A DNA stretch of 14,127 nt from positions 1-14,127 of the forward strand of contig JADJSZ010000098.1 in the NCBI GenBank assembly GCA_016711405.1. The letters run 5' to 3'. Numbering within the stretch: position 1 is the stretch's first letter; the number at the start of each line of letters is the position of its first letter. Shown here piece after piece: positions 5,819 through 12,028 of the stretch. Made by a program: the position numbers and the translations under genes. This DNA comes from Candidatus Hadersleviella danica (GTDB taxonomy: Bacteria > Chloroflexota > Anaerolineae > Promineifilales > Promineifilaceae). The notes below the pieces were generated by a model. It searched no databases, had not been told where the DNA came from, and worked only from the letters and a program-made list of their open reading frames with translations.

Positions 5819-6029
5819 CCAACAAATTCCCCCCCCACGTCATGCGGGCACTTCGCGGCCGTCTTGACCTTGCCGAAACGATACCTCTGCCGATGCTGAA
5901 ATAAACAAGTACACGGCCGCCCGCGCCTTTGGCCAACTATGCGCGTGGAAGCTGGGCAGTGAAACATGGGCAAGCACGGTGATTAGTTGGTTAGAAGATT
6001 GCGGGTATGAGGTGAAAGAAAAGCCATGA
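5815..6029 (+). CDS. Small unknown protein (about 71 residues), frameshifted
   Basis: GTG 5815 overlaps the upstream TGA as GTGA and reads MTNKFPPHVMRALRGRLDLAE through an eight-C run, then would stop at CTGAAATAA. The next frame from 5880 is clearly coding: DTSADAEINKYTAARAFGQL, then WASTVISWLEDCGYEVKEKP to TGA 6027-6029. One added base at GAAAC (5875-5879) gives LAENDTSADAE and a single protein. The stop overlaps the next ATG as ATGA, which supports the reconstruction. It is helical and soluble with no recognised family. Confidence 0.55.
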
Positions 6030-6217
6030 ACAACAAGGTAAAGCGCATTAGTAATAGGGAGGTTCGCCGCAGGGGATTGGATGTTGCAACAAAGTGCCCG
6101 TCCTTTCACAAAAGCCAAGGCGTTAGGGAAATGAGAAAGCACTTTGACCCGCTCTACCCTGTGCGGTATGGCGACCTAATTTACAATGTGCCTCGTGAGA
6201 TTTACGACAGTATCTAA
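6026..6217 (+). CDS. Small basic protein (63 residues)
   Basis: ATG 6026 overlaps the previous stop (ATGA), indicating translational coupling. The N-terminal half is strongly basic (MNNKVKRISNREVRRRGL, then KCPSFHKSQGVREMRKHF) and could bind nucleic acid. The end is PVRYGDLIYNVPREIYDSI. No family recognised. It is the last plus-strand gene and its stop lies ten bases before the terminator at 6228. Confidence 0.6.
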   Translation: MNNKVKRISNREVRRRGLDVATKCPSFHKSQGVREMRKHFDPLYPVRYGDLIYNVPREIYDSI

Positions 6218-6227
6218 TTCATAAAAC

Positions 6228-6265
6228 AAAAAGCCCCTTACCGATTTTGGTAAGGGGCTTTTTTT
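6228..6265. terminator. Strong bidirectional terminator
   Basis: A perfect 15-bp stem pairs 6228-6242 (AAAAAGCCCCTTACC) with 6249-6263 around the loop GATTTT, continuing into T7. A-tract and T-tract flank it, so it can act in both directions between the convergent plus and minus gene runs. Confidence 0.93.
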
Positions 6266-6490
6266 ATTCACCCAAATCGGGCTACTTTCGGCCGTGGCTG
6301 GCGTGGCGCGTCAACACATCGGCCGCGTATCGTATGGGCACGGCCGTATTGTACCAAAAACACGAGACCCCCGCCGCTTTCACGACGAGGGTCTCTAACA
6401 AATGTGGGGTATCTGATTTTAGTAGGGGGCAGGTTGTTCGGGCGAACCCCTTACCCCCTTGGGAGGGAGCCTAAAAAGAATTATACAGGC
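6266..6490. other. Convergent intergenic region, no gene seen
   Basis: About 225 bases hold three CGGCCG palindromes, the hairpin at 6356-6395 and GC-rich filler. Open frames here have no ribosome site and extend as shadows into the flanking gene, so I call no gene. Confidence 0.6.
6356..6395 (-). terminator. Likely terminator of the leftward late operon
   Basis: Read on the minus strand, GAGACCC (6395-6389) pairs with GGGTCTC (6370-6364) across an 18-base loop, and three bases later comes TTTTT (6360-6356). It lies about 95 bases past the last minus-strand gene. Confidence 0.6.
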
Positions 6491-6811
6491 TTACGGCTCC
6501 ACTTGCAACGCCCGCGCAAAACGCGCCACAACCACCCCGCCGCCAACCATCATGGCACTGGCCATCAGCGACAAGCCCGATTCACGAATCACTTCGGGCT
6601 TCGTATAGGTGCGGTCAGGGATAGTTATGGCCATTGCCCATTGCTGAAAAAACATCACCGACAAAATGCCGATGGTGTAGCGCACGATTAAGTACCAGCC
6701 GGGGCGATTGGCTCCCTCCTCGAGCTTGGTAATGTAGGGGTCAGTCTGGTGAGCGATATAGCCCACGGCAACCCCCGCGAAAGCGGTCAGAATTGTTTTG
6801 GCAAAACTCAT
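6491..6811 (-). CDS. Small membrane protein, third gene of membrane cassette
   Basis: This 106-residue protein has hydrophobic segments at about 5-20 (ILTAFAGVAVGYIA), 39-60 (WYLIVRYTIGILSVMFFQQW) and 82-97 (LMASAMMVGGGVVVA). Charged linkers (KLEEGANRP; DRTYTKPEVIRES) separate them. No family recognised. ATG 6811 lies one base after the stop of the EAD-domain gene, so the two are almost surely co-translated. It could be a pore-forming or spanin-like partner of the EAD protein, or an additional holin/antiholin (inference only). Fewer CGGCCG words occur in this and the next two genes than in neighbours. Confidence 0.7.
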   Translation of the reverse strand: MSFAKTILTAFAGVAVGYIAHQTDPYITKLEEGANRPGWYLIVRYTIGILSVMFFQQWAMAITIPDRTYTKPEVIRESGLSLMASAMMVGGGVVVARFARALQVEP

Positions 6812-6812
6812 G

Positions 6813-7406
6813 TTACAGTGTCCTCTTGCTGTTTGTTGGTGGCGACGGCTGCTCTTCTTTGGGCGGCGGGCTGGCTATCGGCCGCCCTTGCCCGTCCGTT
6901 TGCGGCCACGGGATATGGGGGAAGCGTTGCCGCATTTCCTTGAGGAAATTGTCCATTTTCCCCTCGCGCTCCAATTGGGTCACAAGGCTCTGGGCTTTCA
7001 GGGGCAACGTTTCACCCTCTATCATATCCCAATTCATATCTATGTAAAAGACGGCCGTTCGCAACTCGTTTAGCCCCATGTGTACCAGAATGAGGTCATA
7101 AATCGCAATGTGGAGCCGGGCATGGGTATCAACATCCAACGTAATCCCTGCTATTCTCATGCGCTCTTCGTACACCTGCAACTTGACCTGCAACTTAAAC
7201 AATTCCCGCTGTACCTCTGACCGTTCTTTGCTGTACTGCTCTTGCATCTCATTCAATTGCTTTTGGCTATCACGGTACAGGGCTAAAAGCTCGGCCGCGT
7301 TGACCGATACCCGCGCCGCCTCGCTTCGCCCTTTGGCAAAGCTAAATTGAACCATGACGGCCATCACAATGAGGGTAATGAGGAGCATCCACGAATCAGA
7401 GAACAT
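6813..7406 (-). CDS. Membrane-anchored coiled-coil protein with EAD1-like domain
   Basis: Counting from ATG 7406, residues 6-23 form an N-terminal membrane helix, 28-88 a charged coiled coil, about 96-167 a helical domain, and 168-197 a Pro-rich tail. The domain contains LNELRTAVFYIDMNWDMIEG, then ETLPLKAQSLVTQLEREGKM, then LKEMRQRFPHIPW. The order ELR-x-FxxDxxW-x-EGE-x-KA-x-LV-x-ER-x-GK-x-LxxxxRxxxPxxxW matches effector-associated domain 1 (EAD1), the death-like adaptor of bacterial conflict systems where such domains recruit caspases, NTPases or other effectors by like-with-like contact. A GTG at 7412 directly after the upstream stop is an alternative start. Here the domain sits on a membrane stalk behind phage-like lysis genes, which I find unusual. 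The match is by eye. Confidence 0.7.
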   Translation of the reverse strand: MFSDSWMLLITLIVMAVMVQFSFAKGRSEAARVSVNAAELLALYRDSQKQLNEMQEQYSKERSEVQRELFKLQVKLQVYEERMRIAGITLDVDTHARLHIAIYDLILVHMGLNELRTAVFYIDMNWDMIEGETLPLKAQSLVTQLEREGKMDNFLKEMRQRFPHIPWPQTDGQGRPIASPPPKEEQPSPPTNSKRTL

Positions 7407-7412
7407 GGTCAC

Positions 7413-7799
7413 TTACGCCTTGCCCAACTCCCGCTTGAGCATGGTATTTAGTTCAATCAATTGGCGAGTGACCTTGTTACTGTTGACTACCATCCCCGCC
7501 ATGAGGATTAAGCTACCAAAAAGCAATGTATTGACAGGGCGCAACACAATGCCAGAGATAGAAGAGGGCACAATCCCCGCTATGAGCAGGGCGTAATAGA
7601 AGCTATACGCGAGGGACGAAAACAGGGCAAGAGCTGTGCCCACTATTTCAATCGCTTTCGTGTACGCCCGGTGCCGAATGAGATAGCCTAGTGCCACCGA
7701 CAGAGCCACGGCCGCGCCCGCCGTCGCCAAAAAGCTAGACCACGTAAAAATCAGGGAGGGCGATTGCTTCGCCACTTCGTTTAACCACTCTATTATCAT
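7413..7799 (-). CDS. Three- or four-helix membrane protein, first gene of membrane cassette
   Basis: Hydrophobic segments lie near residues 17-39 (FLATAGAAVALSVALGYLI), 50-75 (EIVGTALALFSSLAYSFYYA) and 85-105 (VLRPVNTLLFGSLILMAGMV). The amphipathic C-terminal tail is RQLIELNTMLKRELGKA. I recognise no family. ATG 7799 is favoured over GTG 7805 because AAGG lies nine bases upstream of the ATG but only three from the GTG. The junctions to this gene and to the next share the pattern TAAGTGnnnATG. Its multi-helix form suggests a membrane effector or holin-like role alongside the EAD protein (inference). Confidence 0.7.
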   Translation of the reverse strand: MIIEWLNEVAKQSPSLIFTWSSFLATAGAAVALSVALGYLIRHRAYTKAIEIVGTALALFSSLAYSFYYALLIAGIVPSSISGIVLRPVNTLLFGSLILMAGMVVNSNKVTRQLIELNTMLKRELGKA

Positions 7800-7805
7800 A
7801 CGCAC

Positions 7806-8665
7806 TTACCTTAACCAACCGCGCCCACTGGCACTGAGTTGGTTGAACGTGGGCTGTTGTTGCAAGCCCACCCGTAACACGAACGGGTCATTGCCCTCCC
7901 CCATGTCTACCCACGGGTCTGCATTGATAAAGTAAGCGTGGTAGGCCACACCCGAGGCGTGGCTTTCGTAGTAAGCCGTTAGCGCGGCCGTGTCGCTTTC
8001 GGCCGTGGGGTTCGTGTTCACAATCCCCCACTCAGTCACCCACAAGGGCAGTTTGTCGTAGCCCAGCAAGGCCAGCAAATTGCGCCATTGTTCGTGTAGG
8101 TGTATGTGCGTAGGCACATCCTGAACGTAGTTATGCACGGCCGCGCCCGCCATCTGGGGCGCGTCGCCCGTCGCTTGGACAACCAACTCGTGCCAACGGC
8201 GCAACCAATTCGCGTCCGCTTGCCACTTGTCACGGCCGAAAAAGCTCATGTTGGGGCCGATAAGTTGGGCGTGGGGCATGGCCGCTTTGGTGTCCAGATA
8301 GAAGCGCACCGCCTCCTCTGGCCTTATGTTGGCTTGGGCATGGTCATTGGGTTCATTCAGCCACAAGAGACGGCCGCTGTAATCCCGCCCCAACACGCGC
8401 ACCGCTTCCTCTAAGCAGTTGGCCACGTTGCCCCACCCGCCCGCGCCCCACAAAAAGGGCACATAGGCGAGGCCGTCCACATGCCCTTGCACCGTCCAGT
8501 TGTGGAACCAGCCCGCCCGCGCCGTCAACGCTTGCCAGTTGCCCACGGCCACAATCCCCGCCATGCCCCGTGCCGAGACGCGGGGCGGCCGTGGGACGGC
8601 GGCGTGGGCAACCATCGGCATGTAAGCCGTGAAGCGGCGCGGGGCGCGGCCGTGTCGCCCATCAT
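7806..8665 (-). CDS. Asl1-like/GH39-type glycosyl hydrolase
   Basis: The open frame carries the landmarks of a TIM-barrel retaining glycosidase of the Glyco_hydro_cc (Asl1-like) type: FHNWTVQG, YVPFLWG, LLWLNEPND with the likely acid/base Glu (codon 8354-8352), IGPNMSFFG, AAVHNYV, and LWVTEWG with the likely nucleophile Glu (codon 8033-8031). It probably cleaves a cell-surface or wall polysaccharide and, following a holin-like gene, may act as lysin or depolymerase. The best start is ATG 8665 (overlapping the upstream stop as TAATG), but that frame reads only MMGDTAAP before leaving the main frame. One extra G in GGGG at 8641-8644 (plus strand) joins MMGDTAAPPRRFTAYMPM. Without correction the frame opens at 8720 inside the upstream gene. 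Confidence 0.75.
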
Positions 8666-9906
8666 TACGCTTCCCCCACTTGCCCAAGCTCCCATTGAAT
8701 CGGGGCGTTGGCTTGCACATGAAAGGAAACGGTTATTGTTTTCGCGTCGGGCTGGGGCGGCGGGGGCAATGGCTCGCCCGTGGTTGTAAACAGGTTATAC
8801 CGCTGGAGCCAATCCCCGCGCTCGATTTTGCACAAGCCCAAGATGTTGCCCGTCACTTCGGCCGTGCCGTGCATCATGGAATCGGCCGGGGCATGAATGG
8901 CGTAGCCCGTTTGGTGCAAAATGGTGTTACCTTGCACCAATAGGCCGCTGTAATCCTCTTCGTACTCTGACCACGCCACTTGTAGGCCGTTGTTGCCGCC
9001 TATCACGGTGTTGTTTTCAATGACCAACCCCTCGGAGCGGGGTCTAAAGCCCGTCCCTTCGCGGGCGATTTGGATGCCGTGGGCAAGCTCGGCACGGCCG
9101 TTTTTGGTTTTGCGTGGGGCATGGGGGGTGAAGGTGATGCTATTGCCGCGCACGGTCACATTGCGGCACTGCTGTAGGTAAATGGCGACGGTGTGGGAGC
9201 TATCCACAAAGGTACAATCCACCACTTCCCCGCCGTCGGTGCTGAAAAAGCCGACGCTCTCACCCCAGCCGCGCCCGAAGTGGCAACGCCGAATGGCAAG
9301 GCGTTTGGCGGGAATCCCGCTGAGCTTGTAATCCTCAGTGCCCGTCACGGCCGCTGGCCAACCCCCGCTACGGCCGTACATTTTGCGAAGCCGCTCCCCA
9401 TAGTTGCACAAGCTGGTTTCGTCTATGGTGCTATCCTCAAGGGTCAGGCCGTCAAACCAGCCGCCCACGGCACGGTACAAAATGCGCGTGGTCTTAATCC
9501 GTTGCAAGAGCGTTTCGCGGCTGTTGTAGACATACACCCCGCGCCCCGCGTTTTGGAAGGTGAGGGAGCCGCCCACGGCCGCTTGCACGGTGATGCTTTC
9601 GCAGTCTTTAATAAGGAGGGCTTGCACCTTTCGCATGTCCTCAGTCACTTCCACGGTGTAATCCTCACGATAACAAGCGTCTACCACGGCCGATAGACCG
9701 CCGTCTACCACCACATGCCCCACGGCTTCGATGGTGATGTTACGGCCGCCCTCTACCTTTTGGGGCGGGTATTGCCCGCCGTGCCAAACGATGTGCCCGC
9801 CATTGGGCAATTTGGAAGCGGCGCGAGCAAGGGTGTTGTAGGGTTTGGCGGCCGTGCCGTCGTTGTTGTGGTTGCCGCTCGGGTCTACATGCAGAATTGT
9901 GGTCAT
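8665..9906 (-). CDS. Right-handed parallel beta-helix protein (tailspike/depolymerase-like)
   Basis: The 413-residue protein opens with LHVDPSGNHNNDGTAAKPYN, TLARAASKLPNGG and HGGQY, the standard N-cap of pectate-lyase-like beta-helix proteins (VxxxGxDxxDGT...KPYxTLxxA...pG...GxY). Repeating strands follow (NITIEAVGHVVVDGG; LAIRRCHFG; VVDCTFVDSS; NVTVRGNSITF; LVIENNTVIGGNNGL; LLVQGNTIL; AEVTGNILG). A Pro linker (PPPPQPD) leads to a small C-terminal strand domain (ITVSFHVQANAPIQWELGQ). The family includes polysaccharide lyases and phage tailspikes. No signal peptide is seen, which fits a virion protein or a holin-released enzyme. The ribosome site AAGGAAAA precedes ATG 9906. The stop overlaps the start of the glycosyl hydrolase. 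Confidence 0.8.
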   Translation of the reverse strand: MTTILHVDPSGNHNNDGTAAKPYNTLARAASKLPNGGHIVWHGGQYPPQKVEGGRNITIEAVGHVVVDGGLSAVVDACYREDYTVEVTEDMRKVQALLIKDCESITVQAAVGGSLTFQNAGRGVYVYNSRETLLQRIKTTRILYRAVGGWFDGLTLEDSTIDETSLCNYGERLRKMYGRSGGWPAAVTGTEDYKLSGIPAKRLAIRRCHFGRGWGESVGFFSTDGGEVVDCTFVDSSHTVAIYLQQCRNVTVRGNSITFTPHAPRKTKNGRAELAHGIQIAREGTGFRPRSEGLVIENNTVIGGNNGLQVAWSEYEEDYSGLLVQGNTILHQTGYAIHAPADSMMHGTAEVTGNILGLCKIERGDWLQRYNLFTTTGEPLPPPPQPDAKTITVSFHVQANAPIQWELGQVGEA

Positions 9907-9934
9907 AGCTTTTCCTTGGCTGTTAAGCCGGGCC

Positions 9935-9974
9935 GAAAAGAAAGAAGGCCAGCCGTGACAATCGCCACGGCTGG
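9935..9974 (-). terminator. Probable intrinsic terminator/attenuator after the holin-like gene
   Basis: Read on the minus strand, the 9-bp stem CCAGCCGTG / CACGGCTGG (9974-9949, 8-base loop) is followed by CCTTCTTTCTTTTC (9948-9935), a U-rich tract. It sits between the holin-like gene and the beta-helix gene and may separate or attenuate the two parts of the late operon. Confidence 0.65.
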
Positions 9975-10016
9975 GGTTCGTCTATTCAATCGGATTTACT
10001 CAGGGATTCGTTCACG

Positions 10017-10376
10017 TCATCTTGCACCCGCGCTAAAAAGAGTTTGCACGATTTTCGCCCAATCGTCTGCATCTTGGGCGGGGTTCTCGCTCCACAAATC
10101 GCGCAAAAACGCGCCCAATTCAGCGAGGCTTTCGCCGTCATAGTCAAGGGCAACGGATTCGACAATAAACTCAGTAACGCCCTGCTCTTGCACGGCCGTT
10201 TTCACCTTGACGGCCGCACGGCCGAAAATGTAGGCCGCGCTGACAATGGCGGCCGTGGCTCCCATGACCAATTGCAACGCTTCGCTGGCCTCTGGCTGGG
10301 TCAAAATGCCTAAGACCACGGCCAAATTGACCACGGCCGTTAACCAAAATTCAGTTGTCTTGTAACCTGTTTTCAT
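10017..10376 (-). CDS. Holin-like two-helix membrane protein
   Basis: The 119-residue protein opens MKTGYKTTEFWLTAVVNLAV, the GYKTTEFWLT opening seen in many siphophage holins. It has two hydrophobic helices at residues 9-26 and 33-53 (ALQLVMGATAAIVSAAYIFG), a basic stretch (GRAAVKVKTA), then an acidic soluble tail of about 60 residues (LDYDGESLAELGAFLRDLWS) that is longer than in typical holins. Role by family: timed permeabilisation of the inner membrane. It sits downstream of fibre genes and upstream of two carbohydrate enzymes, the expected place. ATG 10376; stop followed by a GTGAACG word and the hairpin at 9949-9974. Confidence 0.75.
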   Translation of the reverse strand: MKTGYKTTEFWLTAVVNLAVVLGILTQPEASEALQLVMGATAAIVSAAYIFGRAAVKVKTAVQEQGVTEFIVESVALDYDGESLAELGAFLRDLWSENPAQDADDWAKIVQTLFSAGAR

Positions 10377-10404
10377 CTTGTCACCTTGTCCTTTTCAATA
10401 AGAG

Positions 10405-11145
10405 TTATGGGTAAAAACGCACACCGTCTAAGCTAACGCGCCCCATGCCGATGGCAACCACGTCGCCATTTGGCCACACTTCGACACGGCCGCCGTCCAC
10501 GGCAAAGGTCAATATCTCGCTCGGCCGATACTTCGTGGGCAAAACAAGCGCATGAGCCGCGCCCAACTTTGTGCCCGCTACGATGTTGCCTTTTAATGCC
10601 ACCTCGCCCGCTGGAGAGAGGCGATAAGCGGCCGTGCTGTACCCATTGCCATAATTCCCCCACCCGCTGGCCAGCGTCGCCGCTTGCCAGTCATCGTCCG
10701 CCAAAGCGTGGCCGTTCACCACCACTGCCCCGGCGATGTTTTTGTAACTCGCCCCTTCCGCCTCGTCCCACTTTATCCCGCAAGCAATGGCGCAAAAGCG
10801 GCTGTGATTCACACTTAAAATAGATTGCCCCGCCTTGGTCACTTCCACGCCGCCAAAGCCGCCCCCTAGCACCGTCAGGCTTACGGGATTGTTGTCAGGC
10901 AGAGCTTCCAGCACCACGGCCGCATGATTGCCGCCCACAATGCTGGTGCTACGAAACACAACCCCGCCGCCTGCATCGTTGAACAGCGTGCCCACGGCCG
11001 AATCTCCCCCATCCAACACTTGGAAGGTGTGCGCCTGCACCACACTACTTGTCGCGCTTTGCGCGGCCGTTTCGTTTCCCCACTGGGGCAAGCAAGCCAC
11101 AGCGAGTAACAGCAAGAAAAACAATCCCATCGTTTTTGTTTTCAT
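10405..11145 (-). CDS. Secreted protein with tail-fibre type C-terminal domain
   Basis: I choose ATG 11145 (AGAGGAACC upstream, seven bases after the previous stop) rather than the frame's upstream opening at 11274, which is a shadow of the neighbour. The 246-residue protein has a signal sequence MKTKTMGLFFLLLLAVACLP with Cys18 as possible lipid site (lipobox not ideal), a strand-rich middle, and a C-terminal domain of about 105 residues. That domain (WGNYGNGYSTAAYRLSPAGE, VALKG, VLPTKYRPSE, GDV, SLDGVRFYP) is plainly related to the end of the adjacent tail fibre. A signal peptide on a fibre-like domain is unusual: it may be a surface-displayed decoy, a superinfection-exclusion lipoprotein or an adsorption accessory (inference). 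Confidence 0.7.
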   Translation of the reverse strand: MKTKTMGLFFLLLLAVACLPQWGNETAAQSATSSVVQAHTFQVLDGGDSAVGTLFNDAGGGVVFRSTSIVGGNHAAVVLEALPDNNPVSLTVLGGGFGGVEVTKAGQSILSVNHSRFCAIACGIKWDEAEGASYKNIAGAVVVNGHALADDDWQAATLASGWGNYGNGYSTAAYRLSPAGEVALKGNIVAGTKLGAAHALVLPTKYRPSEILTFAVDGGRVEVWPNGDVVAIGMGRVSLDGVRFYP

Positions 11146-11152
11146 GGTTCCT

Positions 11153-12028
11153 CTAAAGCGAGAAGCGAACTCCATCCAAGCTAGATTGGGTCGTACTTCC
11201 CCCAACAACAAACGAGACATCCCCGCCTGTTGTGACTTCAATAATCCCCACGGCCGAATTTGCCGCCCCTGCAAATCGCCGCGTCTCGCTCGGCCGATAG
11301 GCCGCTGGCAAGTTAAACATGACGGCCGTAGCCGACGAACCGCTTTTCAGCACCCCCTTCAAGGCCACAGTGCCATCAGGCATGAGGCGATAGCCCGCCG
11401 TGGACTTGGTGGGCGAACCTGCATAATTAACCCAACTGTTCAAGAGGGTAGGCGTAACCCATGCTGAATCCGCGCCCGCCGCGCCAACCGTGACCACGGC
11501 CGCGCTCTGGTTCTTGTAGGTCAGTGCGCCCGCCGCCCACGCTATCCCCGCCTTGGCCGCCTCAAACGCAGTTGTATCGGCCGAAAGAATGACATCGCTA
11601 CTTCCATCACGCACCCTTAAGATTGGCGTTCCTTGCGCTACCAACTCAAACCAAATTTCTGCGCCCAAGGGGGAGACAAAGCGATAAAAACAGCCCGCCG
11701 TCGTGCCCCCATCGTTTGGCTCACTGTGTAGCTTTAGCGTGTTGCCGTGCTGAAACAGTGCGCTTTGCACCTCTCTTGCCACGTTTACGAATTTCAGCTT
11801 GTTATAGGTGGGGACATCTACCTCGTCCTCTGCCCCGTCCACGGCCAAAATTTCCATGCCGTCCGCATTTAGCAAAATGGTTCCATCAGCCACGCGCAAC
11901 TCTTCCACATCGTTGTTGATGTTGGCCTTGCCGCTCTCGAATTTGGTCTTGCCTATCAGATTGCCGTCTGCGTCAAATACCTGAAACCCGTCATCGTCGA
12001 GGCTGTAACGGCCGCCGCGCTCGTCGCC
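11153..12028 (-). CDS. Tail-fibre protein, C-terminal segment
   Basis: This is the last part of one long fibre. In this frame the coding sense continues upstream of GTG 11908 without a break to about 12028: GDERGGRYSLDDDGFQVFDA, then DGNLIGKTKFESGKANINND, then VEELRVADGTILLNADG. It joins the middle segment if one G is added to the GGGG at 12030-12027 (minus strand). The C-terminal 110 residues (WVNYAGSPTKSTAGYRLMPD, VALKG, NLPAAYRPSE, SLDGVRFSL) form a phage-tail receptor-binding type domain paralogous to that of the downstream secreted protein. Read alone, from 11908, it would be a 251-residue protein without a convincing ribosome site. Confidence 0.7.
   Translation of the reverse strand, partial: GDERGGRYSLDDDGFQVFDADGNLIGKTKFESGKANINNDVEELRVADGTILLNADGMEILAVDGAEDEVDVPTYNKLKFVNVAREVQSALFQHGNTLKLHSEPNDGGTTAGCFYRFVSPLGAEIWFELVAQGTPILRVRDGSSDVILSADTTAFEAAKAGIAWAAGALTYKNQSAAVVTVGAAGADSAWVTPTLLNSWVNYAGSPTKSTAGYRLMPDGTVALKGVLKSGSSATAVMFNLPAAYRPSETRRFAGAANSAVGIIEVTTGGDVSFVVGGSTTQSSLDGVRFSL

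Noticed and set aside
6247..6691. Plus-strand open frames after the 6228 terminator
   Set aside because: No ribosome site, overlap with the terminator or with the well-supported minus-strand membrane gene, and biased shadow composition.
7806..9906. Diversity-generating retroelement target in the fibre or beta-helix genes
   Set aside because: I saw no reverse transcriptase and no template/variable repeat pair with adenine-specific differences in this window.
9193..10143. Long plus-strand frames opposite the beta-helix and holin-like genes
   Set aside because: They are antisense shadows; the minus-strand proteins have recognisable folds and ribosome sites, these do not.
10405..11274. Upstream start at 11274 for the secreted protein
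   Set aside because: Residues before MKTKTMG overlap the fibre gene, lack a ribosome site, and would mask an obvious signal peptide.
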